From Salinimonas iocasae (GTDB lineage: Bacteria; Pseudomonadota; Gammaproteobacteria; Enterobacterales; Alteromonadaceae), in contig NZ_CP039852.1 of NCBI RefSeq assembly GCF_006228385.1, positions 372,001-436,000 on the forward strand: a stretch of 64,000 nucleotides of DNA, read 5' to 3'. The notes under the pieces are model-generated. The model was given only the letters and a program-made list of their open reading frames with translations, was not told the DNA's origin and did not search any database. Below, in pieces: positions 46,736-55,306 of this stretch. The translations under genes and the position numbers were made by a program. Each line of letters starts with the position of its first letter. Positions within the stretch are counted from its first letter, which is position 1.

Positions 46736-47263
46736 ATGAAAACACTGCTTTTAGTTTTACTGGCAGGCTTAATACTTACCGCCTGTACATCTAAGCCGGA
46801 AAATGTAGAGCCTGTCACTGATTTTGACGCGCAGCAATACCTTGGTAAATGGTATGAAATTGCCCGATTGGACCACAGTTTTGAAGAAGGTCTGAGTAAT
46901 GTCACTGCCACTTATTCAAAACGGGATGACGGCGGTATAAAGGTTGTAAACCGCGGCTTCAATGACGAGGAAGGGCAGTGGGACGAAGCTGAAGGAAAAG
47001 CGTATTTTGTAAAGGATGAGCAAACAGGATGGCTGAAAGTTTCATTTTTTGGCCCTTTTTACGCCAGCTATATAGTGGCCGACCTGGATAAAAATTATCA
47101 ATGGTCACTGGTGACTGGTCCGGACAAAGACTACCTGTGGATATTGGCCCGTCAGCCCGAAATGGATGATTCTCAACGTTCTGCACTTGTTCAGAAGGCC
47201 GCATCTCTGGGCTATGACACCGATGCGCTGATTTTTGTTAAGCATGATCGTAATCAAAACTAA
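46736..47263 (+). CDS. blc: outer membrane lipocalin (Blc)
   Basis: 175 residues. A lipoprotein signal peptide ends at the lipobox LTAC. The lipocalin signature YLGKWYEIARLDHSFEEGL follows, then the strand block GWLKVSFFGPFYASYIVADLD and SLVTGPDKDYLWILARQP. Blc binds lysophospholipid at the outer membrane and is stress-induced in relatives. It is co-transcribed with the cupin gene. Confidence 0.95.
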   Translation: MKTLLLVLLAGLILTACTSKPENVEPVTDFDAQQYLGKWYEIARLDHSFEEGLSNVTATYSKRDDGGIKVVNRGFNDEEGQWDEAEGKAYFVKDEQTGWLKVSFFGPFYASYIVADLDKNYQWSLVTGPDKDYLWILARQPEMDDSQRSALVQKAASLGYDTDALIFVKHDRNQN

Positions 47264-47329
47264 ATCACTCTCAGATGATATACTCTGCGTTCTGAATGAC
47301 TGGTAGAAACAATAAACGGACAGGCCGTA

Positions 47330-47893
47330 GTGATTGAAGAAAAGGTAAAAGCACGGGCAAACAGCCAGTGTGAATTATGTGGTAGCGAAGAAAATTTATC
47401 GCTGTATGAAGTACCCTCATCACCTACTACTGGTGTAGACAGTACTATCCTGGCGTGCTCAACCTGCGTGAGTCAGTTGACCGGAGAGACAGAACCGGAT
47501 ACCAACCACTGGCGGTGTCTGAATGAGGCAATTTGGTCGCCAGTACCGGCTGTGCAGATTGTTGCGTGGCGTATGCTGAATAAACTAAATAGCGAACCGT
47601 GGGCGCAGGACCTTCTCGATATGATGTATCTGGATGAGCAGATGCAACAATGGGCAAGTGCGAGCCAGGCTGATGACTCAAGAGAGCCGACGCTGGACAG
47701 TAACGGCGCACCGTTAGCGGCAGGCGACACGGTGCACCTGATAAAAGATTTGAATGTAAAAGGGGTAAGCTTTACTGCCAAACGAGGTACTGCAGTGCGC
47801 AATATCAGTTTAAGCGACAACCCGTTACATATTGAAGGACGCGTGAACGGAACGCGAATTGTCATCATTGCCGCCTATACGAAAAAAGCGTAA
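47330..47893 (+). CDS. PhnA-like zinc-ribbon protein
   Basis: 187 residues, GTG start. An N-terminal zinc ribbon has CELCGS and CSTC. The C-terminal PhnA domain has DSNGAPLAAGDTVHLIKDLNVKG, GTAVRNISL and IEGRVNGTRIVI. Despite its name, the family is not proven to act in phosphonate use. No phn genes are nearby. Confidence 0.82.
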   Translation: MIEEKVKARANSQCELCGSEENLSLYEVPSSPTTGVDSTILACSTCVSQLTGETEPDTNHWRCLNEAIWSPVPAVQIVAWRMLNKLNSEPWAQDLLDMMYLDEQMQQWASASQADDSREPTLDSNGAPLAAGDTVHLIKDLNVKGVSFTAKRGTAVRNISLSDNPLHIEGRVNGTRIVIIAAYTKKA

Positions 47894-47922
47894 GCAAAGA
47901 ATTATCACCGTATCTGCAAAAG

Positions 47923-48008
47923 TTAACCCTCACTTACCTGTCGAATATAATGCGGCAGGTAAGCTTTTAAGGCATAATGAAACCTGGTTTTAAGATGTAG
48001 AAAGGCTT
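47923..48008 (+). promoter_or_regulatory. pyrC promoter and SD-sequestering leader
   Basis: TTAACC (47923-47928) and TATAAT (47946-47951) are 17 bases apart. The -10 box lies inside an inverted repeat CTTACCTG (47933-47940) / CAGGTAAG (47956-47963). The start region would be about 47956-47960. AAGCTTTT (47961-47968) can pair with AAAGGCTT (48001-48008), which holds the ribosome site, over eight pairs with one G-U. E. coli pyrC is controlled by a comparable start-site-dependent hairpin. Regulation here is inferred. Confidence 0.5.
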
Positions 48009-48011
48009 CTT

Positions 48012-49055
48012 ATGCAATCAATTACCCTTCGTACACCGGATGACTGGCATCTTCATTTTCGCGACGGCGAAATGCTAAGTGAAACGGTACCGGCCACAGC
48101 CCGCTGTTTTGCCCGGGCCATTGTCATGCCAAACCTTGTTCCACCGGTGACTAACGCTGAGCAGGCGCAGGCCTATAAAGCGCGTATTGAGGCGGCACGT
48201 CCGTCAGGAAGTCAGTTTCAACCTCTTATGACGCTTTATCTGACTAATCAGACGACGGCGGAGGATATTCGTGAGGCTAAGAAGGCGGGGGTCACTGCGT
48301 GTAAGTTGTATCCGGCCGGCGCAACTACAAATTCTGATGCCGCTGTAAAAGGAATAGAGTCCCTTTATCCGGTGTTTGCTGAAATGGCAGAACAGGATAT
48401 GCCATTACTTATTCACGGCGAGGTTACCGAAAGCCACATTGATATTTTTGACCGTGAAAAAGTCTTTATCGATACCCACCTTATTCCGATCGTAAAAGCT
48501 TTTAAACAGCTTAAAGTGGTGTTTGAACATATCACAACTAAAGATGCCGCAGACTTTGTTCTTCAGGCAGATAATAACGTGGCAGCGACTATCACTCCCC
48601 AGCATTTGTTGCTAAACCGCAATGATTTACTGGTTGGTGGGGTAAGACCGCACAATTATTGTTTACCGGTGCTAAAGCGAAATACACATCAACAGGCTCT
48701 GCGCGAGGTAGTAGCTACCGGCTCTTCTAAATTTTTTCTTGGCACCGATTCTGCGCCGCACGCACAGCATAAAAAAGAAAATGCCTGTGGTTGTGCAGGT
48801 TGCTACAGCGCGTGGAGTGCAATCGAGCTATACGCAGAAGTGTTCGAGCAACTAGATGCGCTGGATAAGCTCGAAGGCTTTGCCAGCGAACATGGCGCAA
48901 ATTTCTACGGCCTGCCAAAGAATGAGGGAACCATTACGCTGAAGCGTGAATCCTGGACAGTTCCTGATACGGTAACACTTCCAGATGGAACGCCGATGGT
49001 ACCGTTTTTTGCCGGTCATACCCTCAACTGGAAACTTGAGAAAAGCCTGAGCTGA
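48012..49055 (+). CDS. pyrC: dihydroorotase
   Basis: 347 residues, the class II (E. coli-like) form. Metal ligands begin with [13 protein letters not shown]; the carboxylated Lys is in [36 protein letters not shown] and the final [22 protein letters not shown] are conserved. It closes carbamoyl aspartate to dihydroorotate in pyrimidine synthesis. Its stop shares one base with the next gene's ATG. Confidence 0.98.
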   Translation: MQSITLRTPDDWHLHFRDGEMLSETVPATARCFARAIVMPNLVPPVTNAEQAQAYKARIEAARPSGSQFQPLMTLYLTNQTTAEDIREAKKAGVTACKLYPAGATTNSDAAVKGIESLYPVFAEMAEQDMPLLIHGEVTESHIDIFDREKVFIDTHLIPIVKAFKQLKVVFEHITTKDAADFVLQADNNVAATITPQHLLLNRNDLLVGGVRPHNYCLPVLKRNTHQQALREVVATGSSKFFLGTDSAPHAQHKKENACGCAGCYSAWSAIELYAEVFEQLDALDKLEGFASEHGANFYGLPKNEGTITLKRESWTVPDTVTLPDGTPMVPFFAGHTLNWKLEKSLS

Positions 49056-50599
49056 TGAATAGAGGAAGCTGGTGCTTTCTGCTATGGATTTGCGTGGTGG
49101 GATGGACACATGGCCATGAAGATAACAAGGTCGCTGTTTATACCAATAATACACCTATCCTGAGCGAGGTAGATGAGGAGGGCAACGTGTCTGGTTTCGC
49201 CATTGAGGTGGCCAGGCAGGTGATTCATCTTGCGGGGCTGGAGGCGGATGTTCAGGTTCGTCCTTTTGCCCGGGTTTTGCGCAATACCCAGACGCGTCAT
49301 TGGTCAATGGCTCCGGGACTGGCCCGAACGCCTGCACGTGAGAGCGATTTTCACTGGATAACGCCTATTCTTGCTAATCAGGTCACATTGTATGTGAGAA
49401 AGGATCATCCGCTGAATATTGACGCGGTAGAATCAGTCGCGGTGCAGCGGGATGATTTTCGTCACAGTATTGCCAGCGATTTAGGGATCAATAATGTGGT
49501 CGGACTATCCTCGTGGGAGCAGGCGCTAGAGGCAGTGATTAGGGAGCGGGTAGACGGCATGTTATTAAGTCCGTCCGGCTTTAAAATGCTGTGTAACCGG
49601 CTTGCTGAAGCCTGCTCAAGAGTTAAGGTGCTAAATACTAACCGTTTCTTTTATAATTATCTGGCGCTGGGGAAGCTGCCTGAAAATGCCGTATTAGCCG
49701 ATAAATTACGCATCGCCGCTGAAAGATATAAGCAAAGTGATGACTACGCTTCGCTCATGAAGAAAACTGTACAGATCTATGCTCAGCGCGATTTTAAAGC
49801 CAGCATTCAAAATAAAATACTGACCCTTGCTGCCGAACCCTCTCAAAGTGACACGGCAAAGACCGGGCAGCAGCTTTGGGTATTGGCAGAAGAAACCCCT
49901 TATTTCACACAGTCTGATAACACTGGAAACGTGACCGGCTACGCCGCGCACCTGGTCACTAGCATTCTGGATACTGCGGGGATGTCGTCACCAATACTAA
50001 TTACGCCCTGGCCGCGTATCATGCGTGAGATGAAGGTAAAGCCAAACGTTCTGACTTTTGCCCTGGGCAGGACACCAGAACGGGAAAAATCCTTTCACTG
50101 GATAACGCCGGTTACCCGAACCCGACATGGTTTGTTCAGTACCCAGGGCGATTTTTATGGGTCGTTAGGCGATGTTCCTGAAGCAAAAATTATTGCCGGG
50201 CTTAAAAGTGATTACAGAGTAAAAGCAGCGCAACGTAAAGGGCTTCGAGTGCTGCAGTTTAATGAGTGGGGCCGGGCTCTTGAAGCCGTGCAATCCGGCG
50301 AGGCAGATTTATTGTATGCCTCATCACCTGCGTTACATGTCAGCTGTCAGGGCGCCAGTCATCTGTGTGAGAACCTTAAACCCGCCAGTCCGATGGAACC
50401 CATTACGCTTTATCTGGCTATGTCAAAAAAACAAACTACACCTTATCTGGCGGAGCGGTTAAGACAAGCTGCTATGCAGGTAAAAGACTCTTCTGCATAT
50501 CATCAATGGGCTAATCAGTGGAGTGATCAGATGAATACATCAGATCATGTTCCGGTACATATTGATAGTGGCGTTGTTAACTTATGGGCACAGGACTGA
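49055..50599 (+). CDS. tandem SBP_bac_3-type periplasmic binding protein
   Basis: 514 residues. A signal peptide (about 1-20) is followed by two copies of a type 3 solute-binding domain. Copy one (about 25-255) has VAVYTNNTPIL, PFARVLRNTQTR and FHWITPILANQVTLY. Copy two (about 280-500) has LWVLAEETPYFTQ, PWPRIMREM and FHWITPVTRTRHGLF. The internal repeat is plain. There is no transmembrane helix, kinase or ABC partner. It could be a periplasmic sensor or a scavenging receptor. It is coupled to pyrC. Confidence 0.88.
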   Translation: MNRGSWCFLLWICVVGWTHGHEDNKVAVYTNNTPILSEVDEEGNVSGFAIEVARQVIHLAGLEADVQVRPFARVLRNTQTRHWSMAPGLARTPARESDFHWITPILANQVTLYVRKDHPLNIDAVESVAVQRDDFRHSIASDLGINNVVGLSSWEQALEAVIRERVDGMLLSPSGFKMLCNRLAEACSRVKVLNTNRFFYNYLALGKLPENAVLADKLRIAAERYKQSDDYASLMKKTVQIYAQRDFKASIQNKILTLAAEPSQSDTAKTGQQLWVLAEETPYFTQSDNTGNVTGYAAHLVTSILDTAGMSSPILITPWPRIMREMKVKPNVLTFALGRTPEREKSFHWITPVTRTRHGLFSTQGDFYGSLGDVPEAKIIAGLKSDYRVKAAQRKGLRVLQFNEWGRALEAVQSGEADLLYASSPALHVSCQGASHLCENLKPASPMEPITLYLAMSKKQTTPYLAERLRQAAMQVKDSSAYHQWANQWSDQMNTSDHVPVHIDSGVVNLWAQD

Positions 50600-50601
50600 A
50601 T

Positions 50602-51981
50602 ATGCCGCAATTCTCGGAGCTTTCTTTAAATGCGCAAATCAGCGAGGCACTGGCAAGTGCTGGATTTGCAACGATGACCCAGGTTCAGGCAGATACGCTG
50701 CCTGATTCTCTGGCTGGAAAAGACGTATTGGTTCAGGCAAGTACAGGCTCAGGAAAAACCATTGCGTTTGCTGTGGCCGGGCTGAACAGTGTTGACCCGA
50801 CAGATTATGCTACCCAGTTGTTGGTAGTTTGTCCTACCCGGGAGTTAGCAGAGCAGGTAAGCCAGCAGATCCGTCTTGTGGGCCGGCAAATGCCTAATCT
50901 GAAGGTGCTCACGCTGTGCGGGGGCGCGGCAATGGGACCGCAAATTCAGTCACTAAAGCATGGTGCATCGGTGGTGGTAGCAACGCCGGGTCGACTGGTG
51001 GAGCACGTTTCAAAGCGCCGCTTGTCGCTGTCATCGGTCAAAGTCAGAGTACTGGATGAAGCTGACCGGATGCTGGATATGGGGTTTGCCGAGGACATTG
51101 ACCTGCTGTTTTCCTTAACACCACAAAACGCGCAGACATTATTTTTCTCTGCCACCTATACGCCGGCAGTGGAAAAGCATGCCCAGCAGTATCTCAGTAA
51201 CCCTGTAACACACCGACAGGCTGAAGAGGACGTGCAGCGTCCGGATATTAATGAACTGGTTTATCGGGTGGATGATAAACACAGAATTCACGCCCTGAAA
51301 GGCGTGCTTTCAGAAGCGCAGCCTCAAAAAGCCATAGTGTTTTGCAACACCCGCCAACAAGTCTCTTCTGTTTATGAAGATCTTGCTCAGGAAGGGTTTG
51401 CAGTGAAGCAGTTGCAGGGCGACCTTACGCAACAACAGCGTAATGAGGTGTTGATGCAGTTTGCCAGTGACAGTCTTCAGGTGCTTATCGCCACAGACGT
51501 GGCGGCCCGCGGTTTGGATATTAAGGGTGTTGATTGTGTCATCAACTATACCGTTAGTGAGGACCCGGAAGTACATATTCACCGCATAGGGCGGACTGGC
51601 AGAGCCGGTGAAAAGGGGCAGGCCTTTACACTGTGTAGCGAAACTGAAGAGCCTGCATTAGGGCGTATAGAGCGCCTTAAAGATGAGGATCTGGAACGCA
51701 AAGGTTTTCAAAGTTTGCGGTTTCATGCCAATCGCATCAGAACCCCGGAGTTTAGCTGCATTGCCGTAAGTGCGGGGAAGAAGCAGAAGCTGCGTCCGGG
51801 AGACTTTTTAGGGTCGCTGACCCAGGATGCACAAATTGAAGCAAACGATATAGGCAAAATCAGTGTACAAAGCCAGGTAAGTTATATTGCGATTAAACAA
51901 CGCAGTGTTAAGAAGGCTATGCGACAGTTCCGTGAAGGTAAGATTAAAGGGAAGCGGGTCAGAGCCAGAAAACTGCAGTAA
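50602..51981 (+). CDS. dbpA: ATP-dependent RNA helicase DbpA
   Basis: 459 residues from the ATG at 50602, two bases after the previous stop. It has the Q motif TMTQVQADTLP, Walker A ASTGSGKT, VATPGRLVEH, the DEAD box VLDEADRMLDMGF, SAT, and HRIGRTGRAG. The C-terminal RNA-binding domain (KLRPGDFLGSLTQD, KISVQSQVSYIAI) is the DbpA type, which binds hairpin 92 of 23S rRNA during 50S assembly. Confidence 0.96.
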   Translation: MPQFSELSLNAQISEALASAGFATMTQVQADTLPDSLAGKDVLVQASTGSGKTIAFAVAGLNSVDPTDYATQLLVVCPTRELAEQVSQQIRLVGRQMPNLKVLTLCGGAAMGPQIQSLKHGASVVVATPGRLVEHVSKRRLSLSSVKVRVLDEADRMLDMGFAEDIDLLFSLTPQNAQTLFFSATYTPAVEKHAQQYLSNPVTHRQAEEDVQRPDINELVYRVDDKHRIHALKGVLSEAQPQKAIVFCNTRQQVSSVYEDLAQEGFAVKQLQGDLTQQQRNEVLMQFASDSLQVLIATDVAARGLDIKGVDCVINYTVSEDPEVHIHRIGRTGRAGEKGQAFTLCSETEEPALGRIERLKDEDLERKGFQSLRFHANRIRTPEFSCIAVSAGKKQKLRPGDFLGSLTQDAQIEANDIGKISVQSQVSYIAIKQRSVKKAMRQFREGKIKGKRVRARKLQ

Positions 51982-52001
51982 CAGTGACTGAAGGAAGCCT
52001 A

Positions 52002-52403
52002 ATGGCCGGTGAAACAGACCTATCAACATTACTGACTCAACTAACACCTGAGATTGGTGGCCAGCCCTATGGGTTTTGTAGCGTATCGGAACAACGGTTC
52101 AGTCAGCTACCGGTCAGGGCGGTTAAGGGCTTTTATCGCGAGGCAGAAGGCATCACTATTATTGTTGATATGCAAGATGTCAAAATCTACGGACTGCAGG
52201 CAGAAGGGCCGTTTGCATGTATCACCTGCAAAGTGCATTCGAGTCTTGATGCTGTGGGGATGACTGCTGCAATGACTGATGCCCTTACACGCGCTGATAT
52301 CAGTGCAAATATTATAGCCGGTTTCTATCATGACCATATTTATGTGCCATGGGATAAAGCACAGCGAGCACATCAGGTTTTACTCGAACTAACCTGTAAA
52401 TAA
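52002..52403 (+). CDS. ACT-domain protein
   Basis: 133 residues from the ATG at 52002 with AAGGAAG upstream. The C-terminal half carries an ACT-like fold: FACITCKVHSSLDAVGMTAAMTDAL and ISANIIAGFYHDHIYVPW, as in the small DUF3628/ACT_7-like proteins. ACT domains usually bind amino acids. No partner is known. It ends the pyrC-dbpA operon. Confidence 0.8.
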   Translation: MAGETDLSTLLTQLTPEIGGQPYGFCSVSEQRFSQLPVRAVKGFYREAEGITIIVDMQDVKIYGLQAEGPFACITCKVHSSLDAVGMTAAMTDALTRADISANIIAGFYHDHIYVPWDKAQRAHQVLLELTCK

Positions 52404-52432
52404 AAAAACGGGGCGATTGCCCCGTTTTTATT
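52404..52432. terminator. bidirectional terminator after the ACT gene
   Basis: AAAACGGGGC, loop GATT and GCCCCGTTTT form a ten-pair stem with A- and T-tracts on either side, shared with the converging peptidase gene. Confidence 0.9.
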
Positions 52433-52440
52433 TATTACTA

Positions 52441-54525
52441 TTACCAGATTTTCACGCGTTCCTCTGGCGGAAGATACAGGGCATCTTCTTTCGTAACATC
52501 GAACGCTTCATAAAACTCAGACACATTTCTCACCGCGCCATTGGTTCTGAATTTTGCCGGCGAGTGTGGGTCTGTCTGAACAAGGTTCCGCAATGCCTCA
52601 TCACGATACTTGGTCGCCCATACCTGCCCGTAACCAATAAACACACGCTGGTCGCCTGTAAATCCATCCATCTCCGGCGCTTTTTCATCGTCCAGTGACA
52701 TATGGTACGCTTTCAGTGCGATGCTTACGCCTCCAAGGTCGCCAATGTTTTCACCCAACGTAAACTCACCATTTACGAACAGCTCAGGCAATGCTTCAAA
52801 CTCGCTATACTGATCAACCAACATCCCTGTGCGGTTTTCAAACTCTTTACGATCAGCGTCGGTCCACCAGTTTCTCAGTACACCATCACCATCAAAGGTA
52901 GAGCCTGAATCATCAAACCCATGACCGATTTCATGGCCGATGACCGCACCAATACCGCCATAGTTAACAGCATCTTCCGCCTGCATATCGAAAAACGGTG
53001 GTTGCAGGATTGCAGCAGGGAAAACAATCTCATTGTTCGGTGGGCTATAGTAAGCGTTAACCGTTTGCGGCGTCATACCCCACTCATGATCCCAAACCGG
53101 ACCGCCCTGTTTCTCCAGCATAATCTGGTAATTCACATCAGCATGACGCTTGATGTTGCCGTACAGATCGTCAGCTTTAACCTCAAGCGCAGAGTAATCT
53201 TTCCATTTATCCGGATAACCAATTTTAACGGTAAACTTCGACAGCTTATCTAGCGCCTGTTTACGTGTTTCATCCGTCATCCAGTCAAGCTTTTCAATGC
53301 TACCGCGATACGCGGCAATCAGGTTATCAACCATCTCTTTCATACGGGCTTTGGCTTCAGGCGGGAAATGCTTTTCAACATACACCTTACCGATGATTTC
53401 ACCCACAGTGCCGTTAAGCAATGATACCGCACGACGCCATTGCGGCTTTTGCTCATCTACGCCATGTAGCGCCTGGCTGTAGAATGCGAAGTTTTCTTCA
53501 TCTAATGCTTCGTTAAGTCGGGTAGCGTTAGCGTGCAGCAGGTGCCATTTTAAGAAGGTTTTCCAGGTTGCCAGGTCAGTATCTGTTATCAAAGTGTCCA
53601 GCGACTTCATAAAGTCTGACTGCATTATTACCAGACCATCAAGGTCAGCCAGTTCGGCTTCTTCCAGGTATGCCTGCCAGTCAAACTCAGACATCACTGA
53701 ATCCAAATCATCCAGCGCTACCTTTTTGTAGTTTGCCGCCCAGTCGCGCGTGGCTTCTTTTTTCATGTGCATTTCGGCGATAGCCGTTTCAAGCTCCATG
53801 ATAGTTTTAGCACTTTGCTGCGGGCTTTCGAACTTCGCCAGTTCAAACATTGTCTGGATGTGTTTGACGTATTTGTCTCTTAATGTTTTAGATTCTTCGT
53901 CATCTTTGAAGTAGTACTCACGCTCTGGTAAACCAAGACCGCCTTGCCAGGCATAAATCATGTAAGTTTCAGGCGATTTGAAATCAACATACTGACCAAG
54001 CGCAAACGGTGAGCCAAAGCTATAGCGGTTTGCATAAGCGAAGTATTGCGCCAGTTGCTTGTAAGATGAAATGTCGTCGATTTTCTTTATTTCACCCGTA
54101 AGCGGCTCCAAGCCTCGTTTATTACGCGTTTCCAGATCCATATACGACTTATAGAAATCCCCGACTTTCTGCTCATTAGAGCCTTTTTCAAAGTCACCTT
54201 CTGCCGATGACTTAATGATCTCCATAACATGTTCTTGCGACTCATCATGAAGCATGTGGAATGTGCCGTAAGACGATTTATCAGCGGGGATTTCTGTCTT
54301 TTTCATCCAGCCGCCGTTTACATAGGCATAAAAGTCGTTGCCTGGATCCACTGAGGTATCCATGTTTTCTTTAATCACGCCAGAGGTGAGCTGTTGCTCC
54401 TGCTGGCTGTCTTTCTGGGCAGTTTGTTGTTCACTGCTCTTACTTTGTTGTTCAGTAGCTTCCTGATCAGGACTACAGGCTGTTAACGCCATGAGCACCG
54501 ACAAGCTTAGTAGTGTCTTTTTCAT
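52441..54525 (-). CDS. pepO: M13-family (PepO/neprilysin) metallopeptidase lipoprotein
   Basis: 694 residues from the ATG at 54525 (the upstream in-frame start adds a non-signal segment). The signal peptide ends at lipobox LTAC. A Gln/Ser-rich linker (about 22-50) follows. The zinc site is GHEIGHGFDDSG with the third ligand Glu in GENIGDLGG. NAYYSPPNNEIVFPAAILQPPFF and the closing PEERVKIW are family landmarks. It should cleave small peptides in the periplasm. It is divergent from the RraA-like gene across 153 bases holding a palindrome. Confidence 0.94.
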   Translation of the reverse strand: MKKTLLSLSVLMALTACSPDQEATEQQSKSSEQQTAQKDSQQEQQLTSGVIKENMDTSVDPGNDFYAYVNGGWMKKTEIPADKSSYGTFHMLHDESQEHVMEIIKSSAEGDFEKGSNEQKVGDFYKSYMDLETRNKRGLEPLTGEIKKIDDISSYKQLAQYFAYANRYSFGSPFALGQYVDFKSPETYMIYAWQGGLGLPEREYYFKDDEESKTLRDKYVKHIQTMFELAKFESPQQSAKTIMELETAIAEMHMKKEATRDWAANYKKVALDDLDSVMSEFDWQAYLEEAELADLDGLVIMQSDFMKSLDTLITDTDLATWKTFLKWHLLHANATRLNEALDEENFAFYSQALHGVDEQKPQWRRAVSLLNGTVGEIIGKVYVEKHFPPEAKARMKEMVDNLIAAYRGSIEKLDWMTDETRKQALDKLSKFTVKIGYPDKWKDYSALEVKADDLYGNIKRHADVNYQIMLEKQGGPVWDHEWGMTPQTVNAYYSPPNNEIVFPAAILQPPFFDMQAEDAVNYGGIGAVIGHEIGHGFDDSGSTFDGDGVLRNWWTDADRKEFENRTGMLVDQYSEFEALPELFVNGEFTLGENIGDLGGVSIALKAYHMSLDDEKAPEMDGFTGDQRVFIGYGQVWATKYRDEALRNLVQTDPHSPAKFRTNGAVRNVSEFYEAFDVTKEDALYLPPEERVKIW

Positions 54526-54612
54526 TATGTTCCCTTTGACCTTAATAAACATGTGCTTATTTTTAATACCATGTCCCCGCACGGAAAAACATCATTTATA
54601 GTGGAAATACAC

Positions 54613-54627
54613 AAGTTGTAACAACTT
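54613..54627. promoter_or_regulatory. 15-base perfect palindrome, likely operator
   Basis: AAGTTGT-A-ACAACTT lies between pepO and the RraA-like gene and covers the -35 area of the promoter below. The binding protein is unknown. Confidence 0.5.
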
Positions 54628-54640
54628 AACCGATGACAGC

Positions 54641-54649
54641 TGATATAGT
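54641..54649 (+). promoter_or_regulatory. extended -10 promoter for the RraA-like gene
   Basis: TG (54641-54642), one base, then TATAGT (54644-54649), 30 bases before the ATG at 54679; GGAGGG lies just before the gene. Confidence 0.45.
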
Positions 54650-54678
54650 GAAAGTCTGACAACCGGAGGGAGCGAAAA

Positions 54679-55296
54679 ATGGCAGTGGATTTCAATGCAG
54701 TTTCAACGTGCGAGTACGCAGATGCTCTGCCCAGAGAGCAGTTTATGGACTATCAGATTCGTTCGCTATGGCAGCCGGTTCCAGCCATCAGCGGTCCTGC
54801 TTTTACAGTAAAATGTGAGGCCGGTGACCATTTGATGCTACACGCAGCAATCTATCGTGCACGGCCAGGTGATATTATCGTTGTACAGGCCGATGACAGG
54901 TTCGCGCTGGCCGGCGGCAATGTGTGTGCAATTGCGCAGAAGCGTGGCATAAAAGGCTTCGTTTTGGATGGGACGATTCGTGACTTAAGTGAAGTACGCG
55001 CGATGCAGTTTCCGGTATTTGCCAGGGGCGTTATCCCGAAGCCGGGCGCAAAAAAACGTGTGTCCCCACTCAATGAACCTGTGAATTGCGGTGGTGTGCG
55101 CGTTTGTCCCGGTGATATCATTGTTGCCGATGAAGAGGGAATTGCAGTTATTCCTGAAAACGAAGCAAATCACGCGTTTGATGTAGCTCATGCCCGAGCG
55201 AAAAAGGATCAGGATATGTCTTTGGACGCCTGGCAAGAGCAGCATTATGAAAAAGTCCAGTCCACCCTCACTAACCTGGGGTTCACCGAGAAGTAA
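54679..55296 (+). CDS. RraA-family aldolase/decarboxylase-like protein
   Basis: 205 residues. The family core is GGNVCAIAQKRGIKGFVLDG followed by TIRD, with the Arg-Asp pair that binds metal and substrate in HMG/CHA aldolases. GPAFTVKCEAGDHLMLHAAI and GDIIVADEEGIAVIP also match. RraA itself inhibits RNase E, while relatives are class II aldolases. Keeping the RD motif leans to the enzyme branch. It lies 10 bases before the ABC gene. Confidence 0.82.
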   Translation: MAVDFNAVSTCEYADALPREQFMDYQIRSLWQPVPAISGPAFTVKCEAGDHLMLHAAIYRARPGDIIVVQADDRFALAGGNVCAIAQKRGIKGFVLDGTIRDLSEVRAMQFPVFARGVIPKPGAKKRVSPLNEPVNCGGVRVCPGDIIVADEEGIAVIPENEANHAFDVAHARAKKDQDMSLDAWQEQHYEKVQSTLTNLGFTEK

Positions 55297-55306
55297 CAGA
55301 GTATCT

